From: Chromera velia
Taxonomy: Eukaryota; Sar; Chromeraceae
Assembly: GCA_018398765.1 (NCBI GenBank)
Contig: JAHBMJ010000038.1
Coordinates: forward strand, 22,501 to 55,000
Direction of reading: 5' to 3'
DNA: 32,500 nt
Below, one piece after another: positions 1 to 9,730 of this stretch (the first letter of the stretch is position 1; each line of letters starts with the position of its first letter). A program made the position numbers and the translations under genes. Below the pieces are notes generated by a model that worked only from the letters and a program-made list of their open reading frames with translations, was not told the DNA's origin and did not search any database.

Positions 1-2112
1 CCCTCGTCTACAGCGGCCAGACGTCCCGGCAGAGTCTCCAGAAGTGACGACAGCCGGTCCGCCACCTCTGTTCTCACCACCAGTGCCGTCACTGGATCAT
101 CTTTCAGAAACACAGAATCCCGAACGCCCTCTTCTTCTCCCCCTTCTTCCTCTTCTTCTTCTTCTTCATCCCTCCCCCCGTCAACGCAGGCCGAGTGAAC
201 CAAATCCCAGCCCATCACTTCTCTCCATTGAGAAAAGGGAGAAGCACCCTCCCCCCCAGACACCACACGGAGCACATCGAGGCCGTCAGAGAGATGGGAA
301 GGCATGCTGAGGAGGCCTTTGTGTGTCACGGGGGGCAGCAGGTGTTTTGCCCTCTGAGGAGCGAACAGAGCTGCCATGAGGCCGAGAGCGTGGAGCTGCA
401 CGAGGGGCCGGGGGTCGTCGAGGAGAATGCGAACCTTCCAGGGTAGGGCCAGGGGTCCGACCAGGTACCTGTGTGTATGTGTGTGTATGTGTATGTGTGT
501 GTGTGCAGTCAGGCGGAGAGGTATCTAAAGTGCACAATAATACATTGGTAATTTTGCAGGAGAGAACCGCAGCCTCGTAAAAGCCAACGCAAGCAGGTGG
601 GGAGAGAGAGAGAGAGAGAGAGAGAGAGAAGCAGTCTGAAATCGAAACGAACTTATGCGCTCACAGAAAGAACACAAAAGAAGCAGCCACTGACCGCTGC
701 CATCGAAGCCAACCAAATCCAAGGGCTCCTCTCATCTCTCCCCTCTCCCTTTCCCTTTCCTCCCAGCTGCCCTTCTGGCCTGATCCCACGCCCACACTAT
801 CAACAGCTTTCCTCACAAGCCCGCCCCCGTTCGCTGCCTGTCTCAACGTCTGTGCCAGAGTTCGAATGGCCATAATCTTCTGGGGCACGAAAGAGGACTG
901 AGACAGGTGGATGAGCTCAGGCAGCGTGTACCCAGGCAATGCAGGGTCCTTCCCGTGGTGGTGAAGACCTCTCGAGTAGAAGAGGGGGTCCTCATTGGCC
1001 TCCTCCTCGTATGCCCTCAACAGGGCAAGGCGGGGGTCTGAATCTGCATCATCTGCATCTAGTGAGGGTGAGGGAAGTTTGCTGCAGAGATTGCCCTCAA
1101 AGTCGAAACGCAAATTCTCCAGCCGGATCCTGAAGGAAGCCCCACTGGCAGGCCCCTCTTCCTCGAACATAAAGTTCTCAGTCGGGCCGGGGGGATTTGT
1201 CCACTCTAGTTTCTCGAAGTCTCCCTCTGTCAGGTGACACAAAAAGGGATCTTCAGGAGGATGAGGGTGTGAGTCTGTGTCTGGATTGATTGGGGAAGTA
1301 CCCGAGGGCTGAAAGGTGAATGTGAGGGGTTGGGAAGGGGCAGGCTCCTCCTTCTCTTGTTGGGGTTTGGAGGGACCTGTTTTTTCTCTTCTGTCATCTC
1401 GGGAGGTAGAAGGATCAGGAGGAGCCTGTCTCTTCTTCCCACTGGCTGCAGCAGCGGCAGCCGCCCTCTTTTGAAATACAGCACGGAGACGCGGGTTCTC
1501 CAGGAGGGAGGCGACTTCCGCGTGGGCTGCGCTGAGTTCGCCTGCAGTCATTGCCTGGAGACGGCGCCTGTTTTCTTCGTCCACAGATTCTTTCAACTGC
1601 ACGTACTCTCTGTCTGCTGCTGGGATAGAGTGGGATGGGGGGCGGACGGGCGGCGGGGGTGGGGACAGTAATGGAGGCGTTTCTTTCTCTTTCTCTTGCT
1701 GCACAGAGGAGACGGCCTTGCCCTTTTTTGGAGACGGAGTAGGTCTCTGCATGGGCGTCTCTCCCTGTCCCTTTCCACGCGCCTTGTCCAAGCGCTGCTT
1801 CCAAAGACTTCTCTTCACAGGCACAGGAAATCCACTGGTTGCTTCCTGCAAAGAGGGGCAGAGGAAAGGGGAAGAGAGGAGAACGGTTTGACACAGCAGG
1901 AGTGATGACTCCCCTCACGAGACCGAGACTGCGGTGCTGACCTCCTTTCCTTTCATGATTCCAGAGGGTACGGAGAGAGGGTTTCTTTCCACAATGGTGT
2001 CTTCAATGACGCTGCATTCTGCCGTCTCGTCAGCCTTCCAGTCAGAGGAAGAGGGAGGGCCCCGCTCCTGCACGCCCTTCAACTCTTCAAGGACCTGCCG
2101 GCCCGTCTCCAT
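1..2112 (-). CDS. RPAP1: RPAP1, RNA polymerase II-associated protein 1 (N-terminal part, runs off left edge)
   Basis: RPAP1 links RNA polymerase II subcomplexes to the assembly and nuclear-import machinery. Three exons are visible: 2112-1942 (ATG start, 57 codons), 1845 to about 848, and 468-1 (open to the window edge). Exon 1 carries the acidic lead-in VIEDTIVERN. Exon 2 carries the RPAP1_N-like helix around residues 146-187 (DEENRRRLQAMTAGEL) and the RPAP1_C block with LRFDFEG near residue 303 and LHHHGKDPALPGYTLPEL near 352. Exon 3 reads HEAT-like helices (WKVRILLDDPRPLVQLHALG) and, after an acidic run, LKDDPVTALVVRTEVADRL, all typical of this family. The exon 1 donor is GTCAGC and the exon 2 acceptor is CTTTGCAG. 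The exon 2 end is uncertain: a donor at 847 (GTTGAG) keeps the HEAT frame, while the better-looking GTGAGG at 816 does not. About 545 residues are visible of a family that exceeds 1,000. Confidence 0.88.
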
Positions 2113-3090
2113 CCTTTCAATCGATGGGGCGACAGAAGAAAGCCACTTAGTATGAAATCAAAGAAGGCCAAAATTTGAGCTCAATGAATGCTTGTGAAAA
2201 GACGCTGCATTGCTGGCCGGTCAGACTCTCTGATGGCGAAGTGTAGAAGCCGAGGGCACTGGTGACGCCATCGTGGCTTTCGCCAAGTCCGCCATTGAAA
2301 TTTCTTAATTGTAGATCTTAATTGTAGAGTGGGATTTTTGTGCTGCGAAATCCGCGCGTGCGTCATTTTGTGTTGCGGCGGCGCGTCTGCATGTCGACGG
2401 ATCGGTCGCGACTGCCCACGCGTATAATAAAATCGTATACCACTATAGCCTAAAATCTTGTAAGATGCTAGACAGCTGCAGAGAACTAGTAGCTAGTCTC
2501 TAAGCTACAAATAATAGATACTAGAATAGATATCTAATTCGATATAATATTAATTACCCATTGATAATGTTGTCTAAACCCGGCAGCCATCGTGTCCTAA
2601 TGGCAGAGGGCAGTCTGAGCATACATGCATTGCTAGCCTAAGAACGTAAAAGCTAGCATAAAAGCTCACTCAGAGAGGCTAATGGCCATTATCAGAATTC
2701 GTGTGATAATAAGAATAGATCTAGGGATATATCTTAGATAATATTTATAGGGATATACTAGGGGATATATACACTAGGATACACAATTAATCGCTCTACC
2801 AGCCATGCCAGTACACCATATAGGAGGAAAAACTAAACTTGAAAAAACTTCAAAAAAGATACAATCTTAAACTAATATTTCACTTATAATTTCAGTTTTA
2901 CAAATCTTTGGAAAGTATAGATGAAAGCTTTGCGAGACAAAAAGTAGACTCTAGTAGAGCTTATTGCTGAAAGTGAAGCCAAGAGAGAGCCGAGGAGAGA
3001 GCTGGACTCGGAGGTGCAAGCGTGAGGTGTCAGGCAAGGTTTTAACTGCTTAGCAAACATGCCCAAGCTCTTGATCGTCAGGCTTTAATC
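2113..3090. other. Gene-free interval between RPAP1 and TMEM222, with an AT-rich island
   Basis: RPAP1 and the TMEM222-like gene point the same way, so this interval holds the RPAP1 promoter and the TMEM222 3' end. The part near RPAP1 is of ordinary composition. From about 2410 to 2900 the sequence becomes sharply AT-rich, full of TA steps and CTAG words. I see no credible reading frame, inverted ends or RNA gene. It may be the remnant of a heavily mutated repeat. Confidence 0.5.
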
Positions 3091-4872
3091 TCAAAAGGCA
3101 AACACCCATATGAGACAAAAGAGAAGCCAGAAGATCACAGGAGGTCCCCAGGTCATCGGAACCCCCCGTGTGCCCACATACTCGCCCTCCAACAGAAGGG
3201 CCAGACCCACAGAGACCATGTTCCACTTCCGTTGTCTGCATCGTGCCTCGTTCAACGCATGCGCCACATGGTGGTGGCAGTTGTTGCAGCAGATGTTATG
3301 CATCGTTGCCCCATATTTCGAGTCCGCGCTCTGTATGGCGTTGTCCCACTGGTGGCTCGGCACCGTCTCCGTGGTCCCCCTGGTAGTCTTCTGGAGGGAC
3401 ACGAATTTGGTGGGACGACTGAAGGTCATCTCGCCCACAGAAATCGTGTAGGGACCCGCAAAGTCATGGATCACACCTTCCGAGGTACAGATACCCGTCT
3501 GCATGCAGTGACAAACAATTGATTAGTCGATCACCATTCCATCCAAGCACACGCACACGTATTCGCAGGTGCGAGCAGTTTGACTCGCTCACCCACTCAC
3601 TGCATGTCTCTGCTTTCCCTGACCCCCTCACTAATTCACGACTAACTCACTCGCTCAGTTCTCCATACTTTCTCATTCAGTCCATCATTGGCTGGCGCCG
3701 CTCCCTCAATCACTTACTCACTCCTCGTGCACCCCGTTCGATCATTCTCAGTGCGATTCCTCTCTCTCTCACGCCTCCTCACTTCCTGGCTTCCTTGTTG
3801 TGTGTCGCTGCGTTGCATTTTTTGTGGCAGGTTTGCCAGAAGAAGTTACTCGGCCTACGTTGTGCGGGATTCTGAGTGCCTGTCTACCTGTCTGTCTGTC
3901 TCGCTCTCTCGATGTCGTGATGGATGCCCGTTCGTCCGTCCAGGCGTCATTCTTAGCATGGGTGGGTGTTTTTGCAGGATGTCTTTCTTTCTTTCTTTCT
4001 TTCTTTCGTTCTCACTGCCCCCGCCTCTCCGCCCTCTCCCTCTTTGTTTAAAGGCCAGAAAAAGAGAAACGAACGGAAGCCGAATTATTGTCTGAAGCTC
4101 AGGGAGAGTCGAAATTGAGAAGCAAGGGAATGAAACGGGGACGGAGTCTCCGAGGGAAAACAGGACGGGAAGAAAGCAATGCATGCATGTGCCATAGAGA
4201 GATAGATGCATGGGATGTATCCTACAGAGGTGAGGACTCGAATGGGCTGAAGGAAATGCAAGAATGATTTTTTTCGTTCGCTCTGGCTGGAAGTCTGAGT
4301 CAAGCAAGCGACACAATTAGAGAGGCCCCTTCCTCCTTCCTCCTTTTGTTCTCCATCCCTTTATTTGCTTCAGTCTTCTCCCTCATTCCTCCTCTTCCAC
4401 ACAAACAAATCAAATGACGTACTCACACCTAGACTGACTGACTGACTGACGTACATGGCCAATGAAAGGGAAGATCCAGGACACCATGGGAAGAGGGGTC
4501 CACACGATGCTGCAGGCAGGCAGGCAGGCAGGGGGATTTTTCAAGGCAATTAAGTTAATAGTCTGAAAGAAAATGATAAGAGGAAGCCTGTAGCATGAGA
4601 GACAGAGACATCGCCTTGAAACAAAAGCACCGCACGTCGGGTCCTCCCATGTTCGTGGCACTTGGGTCCCTCCGTCAAAGATTCACTCATCTAGCTCCTT
4701 CATGAAAAGATCAACCATACAGGCCATATGACTTCTCTCTTTTTTTGCCCCGACAGACTGTATGTCTGTTTTCCCCCGACAGACAGACAGACTATATCGT
4801 CTTTTTTTCAGACAGACAGACAGACAGACTATATGTTTCTTCTTCTTCTCCCTCTTTTTCTTCATGAACACC

Positions 4873-4906
<34 letters not shown>

Positions 4907-5090
4907 TATATGTTTCTTCTCCTTCTCCCTCCTTTTCTTCAGACAGACAGACAGACAGACAGAAGGACAGACAGACAGACTATATGGTTCTTCTTCTTCT
5001 TCTCCCTCTTTTTCTTCGTGAACACAACAGACAAAAAGAAAGAAAGAAAGAACAAAGACAAAAGAACAGCACCAACAATCAAACAGCATG

Positions 5091-5130
<40 letters not shown>

Positions 5131-6091
5131 GCGACAGACAGACAGACAGACAGACACACAAACAAGCAGACACAGACAGACAGACACAGACGAACAAACA
5201 GAGCCTTGCTTTCATTGTCTTCTGTTTTCTTCTTTTCTTTTGGCGCGCTCTCAGTGGAAGGGTACCAGGGCTCCAGGCCTTGAGTCGTACCCTGCGGCCC
5301 TTCACTGCCCATTGCAGGGTTGCCCTCTTGCAGTTCCATATTCTTTCCATCTGAACGAGTTCGTTTCTTTTCATTTCCTTTCGCATAGGGACCTTCACAA
5401 GGAGTTTGTCTTCAGCATTCGCCACTTCCTTCTTCTGGGGTTCCCTTTATATTTTGATTTCTTCTTCTGGGGTTCCCTTTTTCGAGTCGGCACTCAAATG
5501 AGCAAAATCCCTCTCTACTAGTTGGATATCTTCTTTTGACCGCCCGTCACACAGACAGACAGACAGACAGACAGACAGACTATATGTTTCTTCTTCTTCT
5601 CCCTCCTTTTCTTCATGAACACAGCAGACAGACAGACAGACTATATGTTTCTTCTTCTCCCTTCTTTTCTTCACAGACAGACAGACAGACAGACAGACAG
5701 ATGGGTGAGGGGAAAAGAAATAAGAGTAGGAAAGGGAACAGGAAGACTGCGACAGGCAAGGAGAGTTGATCAAAGAATGGCTGATATCAACCCCGATGGA
5801 TTCCAAATTCAACATTGAACGAGCCTGCTTCTGGTCGCACCAGCAGAATACGAAGGGACTGTGCGCCCAACCGTCTCCTCTCTCCTTTCCCCCACTAAAA
5901 AACCATGCACGTATCAAGAGAGCAGAGACTGACCAGTACGGGAACAGATCGTTGTCCGTGTCTATCGGAGCAAGGCCCAAATGATCCCCCCCCGAAGGCG
6001 CCCCCTCGAGGTCAAATTCCTCTAGGGACCCTGAGCCCCCCGTGACCGTCTCCTTCTCGTCCTTCGAGGCATTCTTCTGGTGGTCAAGCAT
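3091..6091 (-). CDS. TMEM222 / RTE1-like membrane protein (DUF778), complete, three exons
   Basis: This family comprises small endomembrane proteins; the plant member RTE1 sits in Golgi/ER and modulates the ETR1 ethylene receptor, and animals have TMEM222. Exons are 6091-5934 (ATG, 52 codons plus 2 nt), 4509-4455 (55 bp) and 3498-3091 (ends TGA). Phases join exactly to give 206 residues, against about 208 for human TMEM222. Diagnostic motifs are IVWTPLPMVSWIFPFIGH (residues 54-71, after a Cys rebuilt across intron 1), GICTSEGVIHDFAGPY (73-88), and MHNICCNNCHHHVAHALN. Two hydrophobic segments lie near the C-terminus (WNMVSVGLALLLEGEYV and PPVIFWLLFCLIWVFAF). Donors are GTCAGT and GTACGT. The exon 2 acceptor is made by a CTGC microsatellite. 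Intron 1 (1,424 bp) contains GACA satellites. The N-terminal 50 residues are acidic and not conserved. The molecular function is not inferable from sequence. Confidence 0.93.
4735..5210. repeat. GACA satellite with a conserved spacer, inside TMEM222 intron 1
   Basis: Runs of GACA alternate with a conserved spacer that starts ACTATATGTTTCTTCTTC, continues through a pyrimidine stretch and ends CTTCATGAACAC. At least three spacer copies occur here, with GACA runs of 3 to about 10 units between them, followed by a purine tail (AAAGAAAGAAAG). The unit is therefore a higher-order composite, not a plain microsatellite. Reverse-complement copies lie at 8005-8740. Confidence 0.85.
5548..5704. repeat. 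Second GACA-spacer satellite block, same orientation
   Basis: Three GACA runs are separated by two copies of the spacer beginning ACTATATGTTTC; the first ends CTTCATGAACACAG and the second is shorter. The orientation matches the block at 4735-5210. It lies in TMEM222 intron 1, about 230 bp from the exon 1 donor. Confidence 0.85.
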
Positions 6092-6258
6092 CTCTCTGTC
6101 TGCCCCTGTCTGGAAATATATATTTTTGCCTCTACAAATTGCTATGTGACCTGCCTTCAGGTTGCATTTGCAGCAATTCTTCTCCGCTTCGTCCTTACAC
6201 GGAAAGCTTCTGGAGATTTCCCAGCGACTCCCACACCAGCCACTTCAACTTGAAACGA

Positions 6259-6293
<35 letters not shown>

Positions 6294-6988
6294 GAAGGCA
6301 ATGGTAATGCGGGGAGACCTTCGCCCGCTTTTCCCCTGAACTGTCAGATCGAAAGGGGAGCGCCAAGAACGACAGAGCAGGAAAAGAAGATCGAATGAAC
6401 GGCCCGATGTGCGATGATCGAGGCCCCAGACCCCCGTCTACACAGATATGTGCCCTGAACGATATCTTCCAGTGACTCCTTTTCGGTTTAAGGTTTCTTG
6501 CTTGCCGTCGGCATCAGGACAGATGAGAAAACGAATCATAAGGGAACTTCGGGATTGATTTCTCATGATTTTTTTCAGTCGACCATTGTCAGTCAGATTT
6601 CCCTCAGTGGGATCCTGGCAATTCCTGGCAGCGTTGAAATTATCTCCAGCAACAGCTGAACAATGCTGAACATCCGTCTACATCAAGCAGCCATTCAAGC
6701 TGGCATGCCGTCTCCAAGCTCACTTTCAGACCATCTCCGCCGTCTCGTCTCTTTCGGTCGACACAGACTTTTTCTAACAGACGCGGACAGCCAGGGAGCC
6801 GTGATTTCAGACTAATCGAGACAGACACCGTGTATATAGAAGAATGGCAGCGACTTCAATGGCTTTCCATTTGTGACACAGACACAGAAATTGAACAGAC
6901 GATTCGGAAAAACCCGAGCCCCTCGACTCAATTTCCTTCCGTTTCTTTCTCCGTTTCCAGTTTTCTTTCAGTGACAGCGAAACTCTCC
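6092..6988. promoter_or_regulatory. Shared upstream region of divergent TMEM222 and IF-3 genes
   Basis: The two start codons face away from each other, about 0.9 kb apart, so both promoters and 5' UTRs should lie here. A (CT)n tract sits at about 6262-6291. No convincing TATA box or other named element was seen. Pyrimidine-AG sites just before 6989 could close a 5' UTR intron of the IF-3 gene. Confidence 0.35.
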
Positions 6989-7918
6989 ATGAGTGCTCCC
7001 ATCATCGGACTCCGTTCTGCACGCCGTCTCTATTTGTCAGCTTCCTTGAGGCCTGTGCCCTCCCTTCCTTCCTGCCGTGTGCCAGTCCACACTGTCAACA
7101 CAACTCTGTCCGTAGAGCAGTTCAGATCCTCAAAGGTGCACCGGAAAGTCCTTGCGGGCAGGACTCCTTCTGCCGGCTCCTTTGTTTCCTCCACGTGGAG
7201 GCGCGGTCTCTCTTCCGCTTCCGCAGCTGTAGCAGCTGAGGAGCCCACGGACATTCTAGCGAACGAGGCTGTGGTGTTTGAGAGGGTACGGGTGATCGAC
7301 GAGAAGGGATTTGTGGGGGACATGAGTTCGCAGGATGCGAGAGAACTCGCACGGAATCGTCAGACGGATTTGGTCGTTCTCAAAGCCATGGCAGATCCCC
7401 CTGTGTGCAAGTTGACGTCGTTGGACGCACACATACAGGAGACAGAGGCCCGACTGCGACAACGGCACCAGCAAGCAGCGAAGAGCCTAGAGGGCCAGTT
7501 CGCGTTCGACCCTGGTCTGAAGGTGAAGGGGGTGCGGATATCCGGTACTGCGGAGGAGAACGACCTCGTGAGGAAGATGAAGCAGGCCCGGAACTTTCTC
7601 GTGAAGGGCCATCGTGTGGATATACAGTTGACAAGGGGCGGGGGGACGCCTGCCATGGCCATAGAGAGGGCACAGCGTGTGTTCTCGGAGTTGAGGGACA
7701 TCAGCAAGCCCATCAATTTGCCCCTCTCTCCCGAGCAGTTTGCACACGCCACGACGATCATCAAGTTCTGGCCCTGTACGCCTGAGCAGGCCGCCTCCTT
7801 CACGTTGAAAGAGGTGGTGCGGTACACGGGCAAGAAGGACACGGGAGCGATCGAGAAAGCAGCAGCAGTGAGAAAGGACACACTGAAAAGTGGGGGGAAA
7901 AGGAAGGGGTTCAAATAG
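6989..7918 (+). CDS. Organellar translation initiation factor IF-3
   Basis: IF-3 binds the small ribosomal subunit, keeps it apart from the large one and proofreads start-codon pairing. This 309-residue protein is intron-free within its coding part. Residues 1-85 are basic and Ser-rich with no acidic run (MSAPIIGLRSARRLYLS), which suits a mitochondrial presequence; no hydrophobic signal peptide is present, so complex-plastid targeting is less likely. The IF3-N domain spans about 91-150 (ADPPVCKL at 135-142, the counterpart of bacterial ADPPVCKI). The IF3-C domain spans about 177-280 (LKVKGVRISGTAEENDLVRKMKQARNFL, cited in parts; FLVKGHRVDIQL at 203-214). The C-terminal tail is Lys-rich. The frame is open upstream to a GTG at 6830, but 6989 is the first ATG in frame and gives a sensible presequence. 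The stop is TAG. Confidence 0.9.
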   Translation: MSAPIIGLRSARRLYLSASLRPVPSLPSCRVPVHTVNTTLSVEQFRSSKVHRKVLAGRTPSAGSFVSSTWRRGLSSASAAVAAEEPTDILANEAVVFERVRVIDEKGFVGDMSSQDARELARNRQTDLVVLKAMADPPVCKLTSLDAHIQETEARLRQRHQQAAKSLEGQFAFDPGLKVKGVRISGTAEENDLVRKMKQARNFLVKGHRVDIQLTRGGGTPAMAIERAQRVFSELRDISKPINLPLSPEQFAHATTIIKFWPCTPEQAASFTLKEVVRYTGKKDTGAIEKAAAVRKDTLKSGGKRKGFK

Positions 7919-8004
7919 ACCGGGAAAAATGACGAGTGTTGACGAATGCATGACGTCCAAAGCGATGCATCAGCCTGCAAATACGCGAGGGGACTCCCTG
8001 TCGC

Positions 8005-8247
8005 ACTGTCTGCCTGTCTGTCTGTCTATCTGTCTGCCTGTCTATCTTTCTTTCTGTCTTTCTTTCTTTCTTTCTATCTATCTATCTATCCATCTATCTA
8101 TCTGCCTGTCTGCCTGCCTGTCTGCCCGCCTGCTTGCCTGCTTGCCTGCCTGCCTGTCTGTCTGTCTGTCTGTCTGTCTGTCAAAAGAAGAAAGAAAAAA
8201 CCAGAAGAGAATGAAGAAGGAGAAAAAGGAAAAGAAAAGACGATATA

Positions 8248-8286
<39 letters not shown>

Positions 8287-8648
8287 ATATAGTCTCTCTG
8301 TCTGTTCATGAAGAAAAGAAGGGAGAAGAAGAAACATATAGTCTGTTTGCCTGTATCTATCTATCTATCTATCTATCTATCTCTCCGTCTGTCTGTGTGT
8401 CTGTCTGTCACCTTTCGGGCCCCCTGCCGCCTTTGTCTGAGTTGTCGTGATGTTCTTTTGTCTTTGTTGCTTTCTTTCTTTTTGTCTTTTGTGTTCATGA
8501 AGAAAAGGAGGGAGAAGAAGGAGAAACATATAGTCTGTCTGTATTTCTGAAAAAGGGAAAGAAAAGACAATATACTTTGTCTGTCTATCAATCAGTCTGT
8601 CAGAAGAGACAAATAGTCTGTCTGCCTGTCTATCTATCTGCCTTTTTG

Positions 8649-8687
<39 letters not shown>

Positions 8688-8740
8688 GCCTGTCTATCTG
8701 TTTTTTTGTCTTTCTTTCTTTCTTTGGCTAATAGCGCTAG
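8005..8740. repeat. TCTG satellite, inverted relative to the TMEM222 intron blocks
   Basis: Runs of TCTG, TCTA, TGCC and TTTC alternate with the reverse complement of the spacer seen at 4735-5704 (TTCATGAAGAAAAG then GAAACATATAGTCTG). Homology with the first block extends past the spacer into its purine tail, here read as TTCTTTTGTCTTTG near 8452. This is therefore an inverted long repeat with arms 2.3-4 kb apart, not independent slippage. Reading frames across it are low-complexity artefacts. Confidence 0.85.
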
Positions 8741-9417
8741 ATAAAACCTCCTAGTACCTCATAGGTCGTTCATAACATAGGTGGTCTAAATGTCCGGTTT
8801 GGAGAGGTACCCTTCAAAAAGCTACGTACGATGTTCATAGACGTTTTGAAAACTGTTTTGAGATATTCAAATCTCCGGACGTTTATAATTTTTCTAGTAA
8901 TTTTTTGAAAAGATGGAATAACTTTAAAGAAACTTTGAAACCTAAAAACGTAATCAACACGTTTTAATTGTTTAGTTAACAACACTAGATGAAGCTTTTT
9001 ATTAACTCGTAGAATCTGATTGTTTGTAACGTGCAGGTATTCAAAATGTCGATCCTGTTTGAAGCTCCAAACGCGTATTTTGAAGATTGATTGATTGATC
9101 TCCATGGCTCCAAACCATCTCCATGACATACCATGATATTACAGCATATGTCAAGGGTATACGGAGAGAGAACTGAGCCCTCCCGGGCCCCCAAAAAATA
9201 AAAAATGTGTTATGCGATCGAGTGTGTACAATCTCAAAGCTTTGAGTAGCTTTGGGGGGGAATCGCAATTCCTAGCGCAATTCATAAACCGCACTCATAT
9301 GGACTCAGAACCCAACCGATTTGTTAATACTAATTTTGGGATCAGTACAAATGGATCATTAAAAGTTTCTAGAAGTGGTTTTAAACATACATTGGAATGG
9401 GGTTAGGGGTGTTTTGG
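8741..9417. other. AT-rich gene-free stretch before the transposon
   Basis: The interval is AT-rich with no credible exon in either strand. It ends at TTGG, which recurs just outside the right end of the transposon. A few short direct words occur (TTGATTGATTGAT near 9088), but nothing diagnostic. Confidence 0.4.
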
Positions 9418-9439
9418 AAAACCCCCCTGACACTCGAGT
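9418..9439 (+). repeat. Left terminal inverted repeat of the transposon
   Basis: It pairs with 17102-17081 on the other strand, with mismatches only at positions 7 (C/T) and 19 (G/T). It contains CCCTGACACTCGAGT. Confidence 0.75.
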
Positions 9440-9449
9440 AAACTTAAAA

Positions 9450-9540
9450 CGCTGCGCCGTAGGCGCGGCCAGACTTGAAACGCCCGCGCCGCATGCGCGG
9501 CTTAACTTGAAGGTACCGCGCTAAAGGCGCGGCCAAAATA
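9450..9540 (+). repeat. Left subterminal palindromic repeats (three units)
   Basis: Three head-to-tail units share an AACTTGAA-like lead followed by a GC-rich hairpin: GCGCCGTAGGCGCGGC, then GCGCCGCATGCGCGGC, then CCGCGCTAAAGGCGCGG. In CACTA elements short subterminal repeats bind the transposon-encoded proteins, which is the likely role here. Confidence 0.7.
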
Positions 9541-9576
9541 AAGTACACTTGAAATTTTTTATAGAAGGCGCAGACA

Positions 9577-9626
9577 CACTATGAGCGCGCGCGGGGGTCA
9601 TGCCCCGTGGCATGCCGCGTGCCGGG
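9577..9626 (+). repeat. Left copy of an internal inverted block
   Basis: It begins CACTATGAGCGCGCGCGGGG and matches the reverse complement of 17020-16970 with only a few differences. The two transposon ends are therefore homologous over roughly 200 bp in discontinuous blocks. Confidence 0.7.
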
Positions 9627-9730
9627 TGGCATAGCTTATGCCACCCGAAGACTGGAGGCATAGCCAATGCCTAGAAGGACTGTCCTTTGTTTCTGAGGCA
9701 TAGCTCATTAGTCCATTAACAGAGTCTTTT

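Noticed and set aside
4735-5210. CRISPR-like array (conserved spacer between repeats)
   Set aside because: The repeated parts are GACA microsatellite runs of variable length and the spacers are copies of one sequence, the reverse of a CRISPR pattern, in a eukaryotic intron.
7890-8450. 186-residue frame rich in LSVCLSV
   Set aside because: It is the translation of the TCTG satellite, with no non-repeat support.
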